Below, one piece after another: positions 16,807 through 25,360 of a stretch of 41,284 nucleotides of DNA (position 1 is its first letter; the number at the start of each line of letters is the position of its first letter). The DNA comes from an uncultured Verrucomicrobiota bacterium (GTDB lineage: Bacteria; Verrucomicrobiota; Verrucomicrobiia; Chthoniobacterales; JACTMZ01), in NCBI GenBank assembly GCA_903934135.1, contig CAIZMQ010000083.1, positions 1 to 41,284 of the forward strand. Reading direction: 5' to 3'. The notes under the pieces are model-generated. The model searched no databases. It saw nothing but the letters and a program-made list of their open reading frames with translations, and had not been told where the DNA came from. The translations under genes were made by a program, and so were the position numbers.

Positions 16807-18279
16807 ATGACCGTTCGCATGACTCCGCCGGTTGATCTGACAGCGCCCGCCGCCCGCCGCACACCGGCGCCGCGCCGCAACGGCGCGGCCAAAGCGCCGG
16901 GTGCCGCGCCCGATGCGCATCGCCCGCTGCCGCAGAATGTCGAGGCGGAGAGGGGGCTTCTCGGGTCCATTCTTCTTTCGCCGCGCGAGGTGCTCAACGA
17001 TTGCGCCGAGCAGATCACCGAGGAAGCATTCTACTCCCCGGCCCACGGCACCATCTTCCGGGTGCTGGTCGAGATGTGGTCCGCCAACCAACAGATCGAC
17101 GTGATCACGCTGACCAACCGCCTGCGCGATCTCAACGTTCTCGACGCCGTGGGCGGCCCCGGCGCGGTCACCGAATTGTTCGGCTTCGTGCCCACTGCGG
17201 CCAATGCCCCGCACTACCTCGACATCGTGTTGGAGAAGTCTCTCCTCCGCCGCATGATCACAGCCTGCACCTCGTCCGCGGCCCGTTGCTACGAGGAACA
17301 GGGGGATGTTCCGCAATTGCTCGATGACGTGGAGCGCGAGATTTTCACCATCGGGGAAACACGCTTCCGCAAAACGGCGCCCGACATGCGTGACGAAGTC
17401 TTTGCCGCGCTGGAAAACATCGAGAAAATGTATCAACAGCGGGGGCGGATCAGCGGGCTGGCCACCGGATTCACCATTTTCGACCAGATGACCGACGGTC
17501 TGCATCCCGGCGAGATGATCATCGTCGCGGCGCGTCCATCGATGGGCAAAACCGCCCTGGCCATGAACATCGTCGAACACGTCGCCCTCAACCTGGAGGA
17601 ACCGAAACCGGTCGGTGTCTTCAGCTTGGAGATGAGCACGCAACAGCTCGTGCAGCGCATGCTCTGCTCCCGCGCGCGCGTCAACATGAAGAAAATCCGT
17701 TCCGGCATGCTGGCCCGCGCCGAACACGGGAAGCTGAACGACGCGGCCGCGGCCCTGAGCGAAAGCAGCATTTTCATCGACGACACGGCGAGCCTCACCA
17801 TCCTCGAATTGCGGGCCAAAGCGCGTCGCATGCGGGATCGCCACCGCATCGAATTGATCGCCATCGACTACCTCCAGTTGTGCCGCTCGACCTCCCGCCG
17901 CGGACAGGACAACCGCCAAATCGAAATTGCCGAAATTTCCTCCGGCATCAAGGCCTTGGCCAAGGAACTCGAGATCCCGATCATCGTCCTCGCCCAGCTC
18001 AACCGGCAACCCGAGCAGCGCGGGGGCGGCAAGCCCCGCATGTCCGACCTGCGCGAATCCGGCTCCCTCGAGCAGGATGCGGACGTCGTGGCTCTTCTGG
18101 TGCGCCCGGAAGTTTACGAAGAGGACGAGGACGCGAGGTCGGAGCTGGCCGGCAAAGCCGAACTTCTCATCGCCAAACAGCGCAACGGGCCGATCGGCGA
18201 AATACCGCTCACCTTCATCAAGGAATACACGCGTTTCGAAAACGCCGCCTTCGACCGTCCGTCCGGCTCCGAGGAATAA
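16807..18279 (+). CDS. dnaB: Replicative DNA helicase DnaB
   Basis: The hexameric helicase at the replication fork. The 490-residue protein has a disordered Ala/Pro/Arg-rich start (1-35), the N-terminal DnaB domain ('PQNVEAERGLLGSILLSP', 'FYSPAHGTIFRVLVEM', 'VGGPGAVTELFGFVP'), a linker helix and the RecA-like ATPase. Walker A is 'AARPSMGKTALAMNI', Walker B 'IELIAIDYLQL', with 'VGVFSLEMSTQQLVQRM' and the C-terminal 'SDLRESGSLEQDADVVALL' and 'IAKQRNGPIGEIPLTF' motifs. No intein is present. The start at 16807 or the second Met (residue 5) are both possible; neither has a clear ribosome site. It follows rplI after 100 bases. Confidence 0.97.
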   Translation: MTVRMTPPVDLTAPAARRTPAPRRNGAAKAPGAAPDAHRPLPQNVEAERGLLGSILLSPREVLNDCAEQITEEAFYSPAHGTIFRVLVEMWSANQQIDVITLTNRLRDLNVLDAVGGPGAVTELFGFVPTAANAPHYLDIVLEKSLLRRMITACTSSAARCYEEQGDVPQLLDDVEREIFTIGETRFRKTAPDMRDEVFAALENIEKMYQQRGRISGLATGFTIFDQMTDGLHPGEMIIVAARPSMGKTALAMNIVEHVALNLEEPKPVGVFSLEMSTQQLVQRMLCSRARVNMKKIRSGMLARAEHGKLNDAAAALSESSIFIDDTASLTILELRAKARRMRDRHRIELIAIDYLQLCRSTSRRGQDNRQIEIAEISSGIKALAKELEIPIIVLAQLNRQPEQRGGGKPRMSDLRESGSLEQDADVVALLVRPEVYEEDEDARSELAGKAELLIAKQRNGPIGEIPLTFIKEYTRFENAAFDRPSGSEE

Positions 18280-18286
18280 AGACACT

Positions 18287-18862
18287 CTACCCCGCGAAGT
18301 GGTGCTGCAGCGCGGCGAGGGTTCGCTCCAGGGGCAGTCCCACCACGTTCAAACGGCAGCCCTCCACCGACTCAACCAGCATCTCGCCGCGTTCCTGCAA
18401 CGCATAAGCCCCGGCCTTGTCGAGCACATCGACCGTGGTGAGGTATTCCTCGATCACTTCTTGGCCGAAGGGACGGAAGCGCACCCGGGTCACCTCGTGG
18501 AACTCCACCTGTTGCCGTGTGGCCATCCTGACCAGGTGCACGCCCGTGGCCACCTCGTGCGTCCTTCCGGACAACTCCCGCAGCATGGCACGGGCCTGGT
18601 CATGGTCGGCCGGCTTGCCCAGCGCACGGCCCCCGAGCCAGACGAGGGTGTCGGCCCCGAGCACCACTGCCTGCGGGTGCCGCGCCGCGACTTCGAGCGC
18701 CTTGGACCGGGCATTGGTCGCGACCAGCATGGCCAGCCCCAGAGTATGGTCGTCGTCCTCCGCGCCCTCCGCGGGGTCGACGGAAAAGTGGACGCCGGCG
18801 GACCGCAACAATTCTCTCCGCCGCGGCGAAGCCGAAGCCAGGACGAGGGGCGGGCGGCTCAA
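18287..18862 (-). CDS. maf: Maf-family nucleoside triphosphate pyrophosphatase
   Basis: A house-cleaning enzyme that hydrolyses dTTP/UTP or modified nucleotides to monophosphates. The 191-residue protein starts 'PPLVLASASPRRRELLRSAG' (the Maf signature SxSxRR) and has 'AVVLGADTLVWLGGRALGKP' (catalytic Asp), 'AMLRELSGRTHEVATGVHLV' and the C-terminal 'VEGCRLNVVGLPLERT'. Its stop is 7 bases from the convergent dnaB stop. Its ATG overlaps the stop of the small membrane-protein gene upstream by four bases (18859-18862), so the two are probably co-expressed. Whether it is the dTTP/UTP (YhdE) or m7GTP (YceF) type is not certain. Confidence 0.94.
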   Translation of the reverse strand: MSRPPLVLASASPRRRELLRSAGVHFSVDPAEGAEDDDHTLGLAMLVATNARSKALEVAARHPQAVVLGADTLVWLGGRALGKPADHDQARAMLRELSGRTHEVATGVHLVRMATRQQVEFHEVTRVRFRPFGQEVIEEYLTTVDVLDKAGAYALQERGEMLVESVEGCRLNVVGLPLERTLAALQHHFAG

Positions 18863-19155
18863 TAGAACTCGCCGTCTTCGGCAAACCCGGAGTCGTGCCG
18901 GATCGTCTCGAGGCGGCGGCGCGTGCGGCGCCCTTCGCCTAGTTCGCGGTTGACGCGCACGCCCGCGCCGATGAGCAGCGGAATGGTGGCCGCCAGTCCG
19001 GCCAGCAGCACGACAACACCCAGTCGCTGTCGGGAGCCTTTGCCGAGTTGGTCGGCGACCAGCAGTCCCGCCCCCACACCGACGGCCATTTCAGCCGCGG
19101 CGGCCAAGGAGGTGGCCGAAAGATTGTGCGAAAGCCTGTCGAGAATGTTTGCCAT
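18859..19155 (-). CDS. Small membrane protein, unknown (glycine-zipper-like)
   Basis: A 98-residue protein that I cannot assign. The N-terminal part is amphipathic (MANILDRLSHNLSATSLAAA). A Gly/Ala-rich hydrophobic helix (about 20-37, 'AEMAVGVGAGLLVADQLG') and a second helix (about 45-65, 'LGVVVLLAGLAATIPLLIGA') follow, then a basic tail with 'GRRTRRRLETIRHD' and an acidic end. Two-helix hairpins of this kind occur in small inner-membrane proteins. Its stop overlaps the maf start by four bases, arguing that it is a true gene. A purine-rich stretch (GTGGGAA) precedes its ATG. The region upstream is divergent from the mannose-1-phosphate guanylyltransferase gene. Confidence 0.7.
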   Translation of the reverse strand: MANILDRLSHNLSATSLAAAAEMAVGVGAGLLVADQLGKGSRQRLGVVVLLAGLAATIPLLIGAGVRVNRELGEGRRTRRRLETIRHDSGFAEDGEFY

Positions 19156-19258
19156 TTCCCACGTCCCTTACTCCAGATGCCGGCTTCTGGCAACTGCAAC
19201 CGGCAGAATTCTTTGGTCGGGGATTGCACCCGGCGCGGCAAAATCGTCTCATCCGCCC

Positions 19259-20320
19259 ATGGCCGACAACCTTTATGCCCTCATTCTCGCCGGCGGTAGC
19301 GGCGAGCGGTTCTGGCCCTACAGCCGCCGCGTGCGTCCGAAGCAACTGCTCAAACTTTTTTCCGACCATACCATGCTGGAGGAAACCATCGCCCGTCTCG
19401 GCACGGCCGTTCCTCCCGAACGGGTCTTTGTCTTGACCAACCGTGAGCAGGAGGCGGCCGTCCGCGCCGCTTGTCCCGGTCTGCCCGCGGAGAACATTGT
19501 CGCCGAGCCCGCCAAGCGCGATACCGCACCGGCGGTTGCCCTCGGTGTCGGTCTCATCTTGCGGCGCGATCCTCACGCGGTCATGGCCGTGTTGCCCGCC
19601 GACCACCTTATCAAGGACACGGCAACTTTCCGTCGCGATTTGCTGGCTGGCGCGCGTGCGGCCGCCGACTCCGGCGCGTTGTTGACCATCGGGATCAAGC
19701 CGACGTGGGCCTGTCCCGGCTTCGGCTACATCGAGCAGGGCAACCGCGTCTCCGACGGCGAGCCTGCCATTTACGAAGTGAAACGCTTCCGGGAAAAACC
19801 CGATGCCGCCCTGGCCGAGTCATTCCTCAAGCAGGGCAATTTCCGATGGAATGCCGGAATGTTCATCTGGTCGATCCCCGCCATCATGGGCGAGCTGACC
19901 AAGCACGCGCCCGAGTTGGCTGCCTTTGTCTCCCGCATGCGCGTGGCCGACGACCTGACGGCCTTGCTCGCCTCCGACTTTCCCCTCCTGCCCAAAATCT
20001 CCGTCGACTATGCCATCATGGAAAAGGCGGCCCGGGTGCTCGAACTGGAGTCCGGTTTTGACTGGGACGATGTCGGCAGTTGGGTCGCGGTGGCCAAATA
20101 TCTGCCCGTCCATGAAGGCGATAACGCCGCCAACTGCCCGCTCACCACCCACGATGCCTCGCACAACATCGTGTTCTCGGGCGGGAAGAAGCACGTCGCG
20201 CTGGCCGGAGTGCAGGACCTCATCGTCATCGACACCGGTGACGCCCTCCTCGTCTGCCACCGCAGCGAGGCCGAAAACATCAAGAAACTCATCCCGCAAA
20301 TCCCGGCGGAATTGCAGTGA
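19259..20320 (+). CDS. manC: Mannose-1-phosphate guanylyltransferase (GDP-mannose pyrophosphorylase)
   Basis: Makes GDP-mannose from mannose-1-phosphate and GTP for surface polysaccharides or glycans. The ATG at 19259 gives 353 residues beginning 'MADNLYALILAGGSGERFWP', followed by 'RVRPKQLLKLF' (nucleotide- and phosphate-binding signature), 'RVFVLTNREQ', 'AVMAVLPADHLIKD', 'CPGFGYIEQG', 'FRWNAGMFIWSI' and 'VDYAIMEKA...FDWDDVGSW'. It has only the guanylyltransferase and short beta-helix part; the C-terminal phosphomannose isomerase domain of bifunctional ManC/AlgA is missing. An open frame continues upstream but lacks homology. Its stop overlaps the ruvX GTG by four bases. Confidence 0.93.
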   Translation: MADNLYALILAGGSGERFWPYSRRVRPKQLLKLFSDHTMLEETIARLGTAVPPERVFVLTNREQEAAVRAACPGLPAENIVAEPAKRDTAPAVALGVGLILRRDPHAVMAVLPADHLIKDTATFRRDLLAGARAAADSGALLTIGIKPTWACPGFGYIEQGNRVSDGEPAIYEVKRFREKPDAALAESFLKQGNFRWNAGMFIWSIPAIMGELTKHAPELAAFVSRMRVADDLTALLASDFPLLPKISVDYAIMEKAARVLELESGFDWDDVGSWVAVAKYLPVHEGDNAANCPLTTHDASHNIVFSGGKKHVALAGVQDLIVIDTGDALLVCHRSEAENIKKLIPQIPAELQ

Positions 20321-20754
20321 CCCCGACCCCTCTCATGAGCCGCACCATGGCGGTCGACCTGGGCACCGCGCGCACCGGCATTGCGGTGAGCGACGAACTA
20401 GGCATGCTCGCGCAGCCGTGGAAAACATTGCCCGGCGGCGACGCCACCCTCGAGGCGGTCGTGGCAGCGGCGGGGGAAATCCAGCCCGGGCGCATCCTCG
20501 TCGGCCTGCCCCGCAACATGAACGGCACTTACGGCCCTGCAGCCGAAAACGCGCGCACTTTCGCCGAAAATCTCCGGGCCCGCGTGGGCTGCCCGGTGGA
20601 CTTGTGGGACGAGCGGCTGACCACCGTCGCCGCCCAGCGCGCCCTGCGTGAAAGCGGGCGCAAGGCGCGTGACCAGCGCGGGGTGGTGGATCAGGTGGCC
20701 GCGCAAATTCTCCTCCAGAGTTGGCTCGACCGCGCCCCATGCGACTTAAGTTGA
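20317..20754 (+). CDS. ruvX: Putative pre-16S rRNA nuclease / Holliday-junction resolvase-like YqgF (RuvX)
   Basis: A 145-residue YqgF-type RNase H-fold protein, implicated in processing the 5' end of 16S rRNA. Conserved pieces are 'MAVDLGTARTGIAVSDELG' (catalytic Asp), 'RILVGLPRNMNGT', 'VDLWDERLTTVAAQRAL' (catalytic Glu region) and the C-terminal 'GVVDQVAAQILLQ' (third acidic residue). I chose the GTG at 20317, which overlaps the manC stop as GTGA; the ATG at 20335 (MSRTMAVDLG) is an equally plausible start. The 3' end overlaps truA by 16 bases. Probably co-transcribed with manC and truA. Confidence 0.92.
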   Translation: MTPTPLMSRTMAVDLGTARTGIAVSDELGMLAQPWKTLPGGDATLEAVVAAAGEIQPGRILVGLPRNMNGTYGPAAENARTFAENLRARVGCPVDLWDERLTTVAAQRALRESGRKARDQRGVVDQVAAQILLQSWLDRAPCDLS

Positions 20755-21503
20755 CCTTGGCCTACGACGGCGCCGCTTTCCGCGGTTGGCAAAGTCAGAC
20801 CGGCGGGGGCGCCGTGCAGGACGTCTTGCAGGAAACTCTCACCCGTCTGGCCGGCGGCCATAAGGTCCACGTCCATGGCTCCGGCCGCACCGACGCCGGG
20901 GTCCATGCCCTCGGCCAGGTCGCCCACGCCGATGTTCCCGATCAACGCCCGGAGCCTGCCTTCTGGCAACGCGCGCTCAACGCCACCCTGGCTCCTTCCA
21001 TCCGCGTGATGAGTTGCACGCGGGCCAAGGACGATTTCCACGCCCGTTATTCCGCCACCGGAAAAATTTACGACTACCTTCTCTGGACCGGTCCGGTTCT
21101 TCCGCCGCACTGGGCCGCGCGCGCCTGGCACGTCATTCCTCCTCCCGATCCCGCTGCGCTGCGCCGGGCGGCCAAGATCCTCGCCGGCCGCCATGACTTC
21201 AGCGGATTCGCGGCCAACCGCGGCACGCCGCTCAAGGATGCGCGACGCCATCTCCGCCGCATCAGCGTCTCGGGCAACGGACCCGTCATCCGCTTGCGCT
21301 TCGAAGGCGACGGTTTTCTTTACCGCATGGTCCGCATGTTGGCCGCCGCCATGGTCCGCGTCGCCCAGGGCAAGGCCACGGAGGCGGACCTCCGGGCCCG
21401 CCTTGCCGGCAAGGAAACGGACCTGCCACGGATCGTCGCGCCGTCCGACGGTCTTTATCTCGTGCGGGTTGCCTATGCCCGGTCCGGGTCGCAATCGGGT
21501 TGA
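20739..21503 (+). CDS. truA: tRNA pseudouridine(38-40) synthase
   Basis: Converts U38-U40 of the tRNA anticodon stem-loop to pseudouridine. From the ATG at 20739 the 254-residue protein begins 'MRLKLTLAYDGAAFRGWQSQ' and contains the catalytic motif 'GSGRTDAGVHALGQVAH' with the nucleophilic Asp, 'FHARYSATGKIYDYLL', 'DFSGFAANR' and 'RFEGDGFLYRMVRMLAAAMV', all standard TruA features. It overlaps ruvX by 16 bases. The short upstream in-frame extension (MARPRP) is not part of the family. The stop codon (21501-21503) overlaps a candidate promoter for the amidase gene. Confidence 0.96.
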   Translation: MRLKLTLAYDGAAFRGWQSQTGGGAVQDVLQETLTRLAGGHKVHVHGSGRTDAGVHALGQVAHADVPDQRPEPAFWQRALNATLAPSIRVMSCTRAKDDFHARYSATGKIYDYLLWTGPVLPPHWAARAWHVIPPPDPAALRRAAKILAGRHDFSGFAANRGTPLKDARRHLRRISVSGNGPVIRLRFEGDGFLYRMVRMLAAAMVRVAQGKATEADLRARLAGKETDLPRIVAPSDGLYLVRVAYARSGSQSG

Positions 21504-21529
21504 ACTTCCGCCAGTCGCGCCATTAGCTT
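21500..21529 (+). promoter_or_regulatory. Candidate promoter of the exported amidase
   Basis: TTGAAC at 21500-21505 and TAGCTT at 21524-21529 with an 18-base spacer. The box ends only six bases before the GTG start at 21536, so the leader would be near zero. Confidence 0.3.
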
Positions 21530-21535
21530 CTCTCC

Positions 21536-22621
21536 GTGCGTGTCGCGCCCGCTTTCCTCATCACCCTCGGGCTCTCGCTTCTTGCGGCGTACATGGCCCC
21601 GGCGCAAATTTCCGCGGAAGAGCAGCGCAAGCGCGATCTCTTCCTCAAGGCCCGCGAGTCGATCGAACCGGTTCCCGCCGCCACCCCGGCGCGGCCACCT
21701 GTCCGCCCCCAGCCGCGCCCGCGGCCGGTGGAAGAATCCGTCGAGCAACCCCTTCAGCCGATCACGCTCCCGCCACCCCGCTCGACCCCTGCGCCCAAAC
21801 CCCGTCCGAAGCCAACGCCCGAGCCGCGGGCCACGCCGAAAGCCAAAGCGACCCCTCCACCGCCCCGCGCGACACCCCCGCCGGCCGCGGCTGGGCGCAG
21901 CGACGATTTTGTTTTGCCGCCGGCCCAAGACGTTTCATCCGACGTGATCAAGCTCCCGCCGCCCCGGCCCGCACCCGCTCCTCGAGCCGGACGCGAGTCC
22001 GCGGCAGAGGTTCCCGCCGCGCCCATCGTGGTCGAGAAGTCCGGGCAGGAGGATGACCAGGGAATGGCGCCGGTCCCGGAGCGCGAGCGCCGGGGTTGGT
22101 TCGGGTGGGGCGGCGGTCCGCGTCACCGGTATCTCACGCGCAACGTGCGCGCCGCCATCGACCGCGCCCCGGTCAAGCGCGGACGCTGGCAATACGTCAT
22201 CGTGCACAACAGCGGCACGCGGCAGGGCAACGCGCGCATATTCGCCAATTACCACAAAAACGTCCGCAAAATGAAGAACGGGCTGGCCTACCACTTTGTC
22301 ATAGGAAACGGCACCTCGTCCGGCGACGGCGAGATCGAAATCGGTCCGCGCTGGACCGCCCAGATCAACGGCGGGCACGTGGCCAGCGACTACCTCAACA
22401 ACATTGGCATCGGCATCTGTTTTGTCGGCGACTACAACCGCGATCTTCCGACCAAAGCGCAGCTGGCCGCGCTGGAGGAGCTGATCAAATACCTCCGCAA
22501 GCGCGTCGGCCGGAGCAAAGGACGCGTGCTCATCGTCAAGGCGCACCGCGAAATTAACCCGAAGCCGACCGACTGCCCGGGCAACCGCTTTCCTTACAGC
22601 TGGATGCACCGCACCTTTTGA
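21536..22621 (+). CDS. Exported proline-rich N-acetylmuramoyl-L-alanine amidase (Amidase_2/PGRP fold)
   Basis: A 361-residue protein starting with GTG. A signal peptide (1-24, ending 'MAPAQ') is followed by a long Pro/Ala/Arg-rich disordered region (about 44-165, with repeated 'RPxP' and 'TPxP'). A type-2 amidase domain follows from about 215. Zinc ligands are His224 (VIVHNSG), His337 (KAHREI) and Cys347 (TDCPGNRF), with 'AYHFVIGNG' and 'GHVASDYLNNIGIGICFVGD' as PGRP-type motifs. It should cleave the amide bond between MurNAc and the L-Ala of the stem peptide in the periplasm. The proline-rich tether is unusually long and could span or bind the cell wall. It follows truA by 32 bases. Confidence 0.9.
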   Translation: MRVAPAFLITLGLSLLAAYMAPAQISAEEQRKRDLFLKARESIEPVPAATPARPPVRPQPRPRPVEESVEQPLQPITLPPPRSTPAPKPRPKPTPEPRATPKAKATPPPPRATPPPAAAGRSDDFVLPPAQDVSSDVIKLPPPRPAPAPRAGRESAAEVPAAPIVVEKSGQEDDQGMAPVPERERRGWFGWGGGPRHRYLTRNVRAAIDRAPVKRGRWQYVIVHNSGTRQGNARIFANYHKNVRKMKNGLAYHFVIGNGTSSGDGEIEIGPRWTAQINGGHVASDYLNNIGIGICFVGDYNRDLPTKAQLAALEELIKYLRKRVGRSKGRVLIVKAHREINPKPTDCPGNRFPYSWMHRTF

Positions 22622-22623
22622 CC

Positions 22624-23490
22624 ATGCGCCTCGGGATCACAGGGGCCTCGGGATTCATCGGCGGGCAAGTGTCCCGGCTGGCCGCGGCGAGGGGATGGGA
22701 AGTGGTCCCTTTCTCCCGCCAACCGCGCGACGCGCGCACCCGCCGCCTCGTGCCGGGTGAACCGGCCGACGTCGACGGACTTGATGCCGTCCTGCACCTT
22801 GCCGGTGAGCCGGTGGTCGGTCGTTGGACACCCGAAAAGCGCCGTCGTATCATGGACAGCCGCGTGATGGGCACGCGTTCGGTGGCCGAGGGTTTCGCCC
22901 GCGCCGCGCACCCGCCCCGGGTGCTCGTCAGCAGTTCGGGCATCGGTTACTACGGCGACACAGGCGACCACGAGGTGACGGAAGATGCCCCGCCCGGCCG
23001 CGGCTTCCTCGCCGAGGTCTGCCGCGCCTGGGAGAGGGAAGCCATGGAAGTGCGGAACGCCCGCGTTGTCATCCTGCGGATCGGACTCGTCCTCGGCCGC
23101 GGGGGCGGCACAATGCAACGCCTTCTTCCCGTCTTCCGCGCCGGGCTCGGCGGGCGGCTTGGCTCCGGGCGGCAATGGATGTCGTGCATTCACGTCGACG
23201 ACATCGCCGGTCTCGCCATGTGGGCGATCGGGCAGGAGGGTTTGGTTGGTCCGGTCAACGCGGTGATGCCCTGCCCGGTGACCAATGCGGATTTCACCCG
23301 CCTGCTGGCCCGCGCGGTCCACCGCCCGGCCATCCTGCCCGCGCCGGCTTTCGTCCTCCGCACGGTCCTCGGCGCCATGTCATCCCTCCTCCTCGACAGT
23401 TCGCGCGTGCGTCCGGGCGTGGCGGAACAACGCGGCTACCCCTACGACTTCCGCGACGTGGAGCAAGCCCTCGACGAAGTTGTGCGCTGA
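22624..23490 (+). CDS. TIGR01777-family NAD(P)-dependent epimerase-like protein
   Basis: A 288-residue SDR-fold protein starting at the ATG at 22624, two bases after the amidase stop. It has the N-terminal nucleotide-binding 'LGITGASGFIGGQVSRLAA', 'AVLHLAGEPVVG-RWTPEKR', the family-typical 'VLVSSSGIGYYGDTGD' and 'WEREAMEVRNARVVILRIGL', 'HVDDIAGLAMWAI', and a C-terminal DUF1731-like part ('LLDSSRVRPGVAEQRGYPYDF'). E. coli YfcH and cell-division-inhibitor SulA-named homologues belong here; the biochemical role is unknown. Translationally close to the amidase gene, so probably one transcript. Confidence 0.9.
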   Translation: MRLGITGASGFIGGQVSRLAAARGWEVVPFSRQPRDARTRRLVPGEPADVDGLDAVLHLAGEPVVGRWTPEKRRRIMDSRVMGTRSVAEGFARAAHPPRVLVSSSGIGYYGDTGDHEVTEDAPPGRGFLAEVCRAWEREAMEVRNARVVILRIGLVLGRGGGTMQRLLPVFRAGLGGRLGSGRQWMSCIHVDDIAGLAMWAIGQEGLVGPVNAVMPCPVTNADFTRLLARAVHRPAILPAPAFVLRTVLGAMSSLLLDSSRVRPGVAEQRGYPYDFRDVEQALDEVVR

Positions 23491-23538
23491 ATAATTGGCC
23501 TTGTCGCCCCGCGGCGGAGAACAAACCATGGCTTGCTC

Positions 23539-24522
23539 ATGCCTGCCCGCCCGCCCCTGATCGATCTTCACCGCCATCTCGATGGCAGTATCCGCCTCGC
23601 CACCATCCTCGACCTCGGCCGGCAGCACGGCATCCCCTTGCCCGGGGACACCCTCGAGGAACTCAAGCCGCATGTCGTGGTCAGCACACCGCAACCCGGT
23701 CTGGTCGAGTTTCTGGCCAAGTTCCGGTGGATGACCGCGGTGCTGGCCGATTATGACGCCTGTCGGCGGGTGGCCCGCGAAAATGTGGAGGATGCGCAAG
23801 GCGAGGGGATCCGTTACCTCGAGTTGCGTTTCAGTCCGCTCTTCATGGCCGACGCCCATAATCTTGATCCTTCCAAAGTCACCGCCGCGGTGATCGAGGG
23901 CGTGCGCGAGGGCGAAGCCGCCACCGGGGTGAAAGCCAACCTTATCGGCATCCTCACCCGCACCTACGGTCCGACGCGCGCCCGGCGCGAACTCCGGGCC
24001 CTCCTCGACCACAGGGAAGAAATCGTCGCGCTCGACCTGGCCGGGGACGAAGGCAACTGGCCGGGCGAACTTTTTGTCGGGCACTTCCAAGAGGGCCGCG
24101 ACGCCGGTTGGCAGGTCACCGTGCATGCCGGGGAGGCGGCCGGACCAGAGAGCATTGTCACCGCGATCGATCGACTGGGCGCGACGCGTATCGGGCATGC
24201 CGTGTGCGCCGCCGAGGATCCCGCCGTCATGGACCTGCTGCTCCAACGCCGCATCGGCATCGAGGCCAATTTGACCAGCAATGTGCAAACCAGCACGGTG
24301 CCGGACTATGCCGCCCATCCGTTGAAAAAGTTTCTCCAGGCCGGTCTCCTCGCCACGATCAATACGGACGACCCCGGCATCAGCGGCATCGACTTGCGTC
24401 ATGAACTCGACGTCGCCGCGCCCGCGGCGGGGTTGGATGAAGCGCAGATTGTGCAGGCGCTGGAAAACGCCTGGGAGATCGCCTTTTTGCCCCCGGGCGA
24501 GAAGGCGGGTCTGCGGGTTTGA
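23539..24522 (+). CDS. add: Adenosine deaminase
   Basis: Deaminates adenosine (and deoxyadenosine) to inosine in purine salvage. The 327-residue TIM-barrel protein shows the zinc- and substrate-binding residues: '[16 protein letters not shown]' (HxH), '[14 protein letters not shown]' (His and catalytic Glu), '[10 protein letters not shown]' (catalytic His) and '[12 protein letters not shown]' (zinc Asp). '[10 protein letters not shown]' is also a standard ADA motif. I prefer the ATG at 23539; a TTG six bases earlier would add two residues. The upstream gap of 48 bases has no clear promoter. Alternatives such as adenine deaminase-type members cannot be excluded by reading alone. Confidence 0.92.
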   Translation: MPARPPLIDLHRHLDGSIRLATILDLGRQHGIPLPGDTLEELKPHVVVSTPQPGLVEFLAKFRWMTAVLADYDACRRVARENVEDAQGEGIRYLELRFSPLFMADAHNLDPSKVTAAVIEGVREGEAATGVKANLIGILTRTYGPTRARRELRALLDHREEIVALDLAGDEGNWPGELFVGHFQEGRDAGWQVTVHAGEAAGPESIVTAIDRLGATRIGHAVCAAEDPAVMDLLLQRRIGIEANLTSNVQTSTVPDYAAHPLKKFLQAGLLATINTDDPGISGIDLRHELDVAAPAAGLDEAQIVQALENAWEIAFLPPGEKAGLRV

Positions 24523-24593
24523 GTCCGGCCCGCACCGGAGCCCCGTTTTTCCGCGCTGGAAAACCGCCGCGATCGGGTCCTTAATGGCAGGCG

Positions 24594-25355
24594 ATGAAAG
24601 TCACGACCGCTCTTCTCCTTGTTGCGGTGCTGCTCACGGTGCCGGCCTCGGGGCAAAGTGCCCAACTCACCGCTTACCAAGCTCTGCGCACCGTGGAGCG
24701 CGAAAAAGGCGGGGGCTGGCTGGATCGGTTGGTCGAAATGCGCGGGGTCGACGGCGATCCGCAGCCCGTGCGTTGGTTGCTCACCTTCCGCGATGACAAT
24801 GCGCGCGGCGGGGTGCGCGAGTTCGCCGTGACCGCGCAAGGTGTCACCAGCGAACGCACGCCGGTGCGTGCCGCCGGGTCCGGCACGCCTGCGGTCATGG
24901 TTTCGGGCTCGCTCAATTTGGATTCGAGCGGCGCCTTCGCCGCGGCGAACAAGCAGGCCGCCGCCGCCAAAGTCGGTTTCCACTTCCTCAACTACCTGCT
25001 GCAAAACTCACAGGGCGCGCCGGTTTGGTTGGTGCAACTCTATGACACAGCCGGCCTCGAAGTCGGCAAGATGGAAGTCTCCGCGAAAAATGGCGGCATT
25101 GTCTCGCGCCTGCGCACGCCCCCAGCGGAGGCCGCCGGGCCTGCCGCCACCGCGACCGGGCCGGTGACCTCTTCACCGGTTCCCACCGGCGGCACCTTCG
25201 GTGACCGTTGGGTGGAGGGCGGGGGACTGGTCGGCCACGTCAGCCGTTGGGGGGAGAAGTCTTGGGATGCCACCACGAACACCGCGGTGCGCGTCGGGGA
25301 CAGCATCAGTGCCTTTTTTATCGGGCGTCCGGAACAACCGGCACCCCGCAACTAA
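24594..25355 (+). CDS. Exported protein of unknown function
   Basis: A 253-residue protein with a clear signal peptide (1-19, 'LLTVPASGQSAQ'). The N-terminal mature part 'LTAYQALRTVEREKGGGWLD' and 'VRWLLTFRDDNARGGVREFAV' looks like a PepSY-like or lipoprotein-like fold of short strands, and 'FHFLNYLLQN...PVWLVQLYDTAGLEVGKMEVSAKNG' again reads as PepSY-like. This is only suggestive. A Thr/Pro/Ala-rich linker (about 177-200) precedes a C-terminal part 'RWVEGGGLVGHVSRWGEKSW' resembling a short conserved motif of unknown role. It is 5 bases upstream of nfeD, so it likely belongs to the nfeD-floA operon. I do not recognise its family. Confidence 0.75.
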   Translation: MKVTTALLLVAVLLTVPASGQSAQLTAYQALRTVEREKGGGWLDRLVEMRGVDGDPQPVRWLLTFRDDNARGGVREFAVTAQGVTSERTPVRAAGSGTPAVMVSGSLNLDSSGAFAAANKQAAAAKVGFHFLNYLLQNSQGAPVWLVQLYDTAGLEVGKMEVSAKNGGIVSRLRTPPAEAAGPAATATGPVTSSPVPTGGTFGDRWVEGGGLVGHVSRWGEKSWDATTNTAVRVGDSISAFFIGRPEQPAPRN

Positions 25356-25360
25356 CAACC

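Noticed and set aside
16594-18285. 563-codon minus-strand frame opposite dnaB
   Set aside because: Antisense of DnaB; composition is that of a shadow frame.
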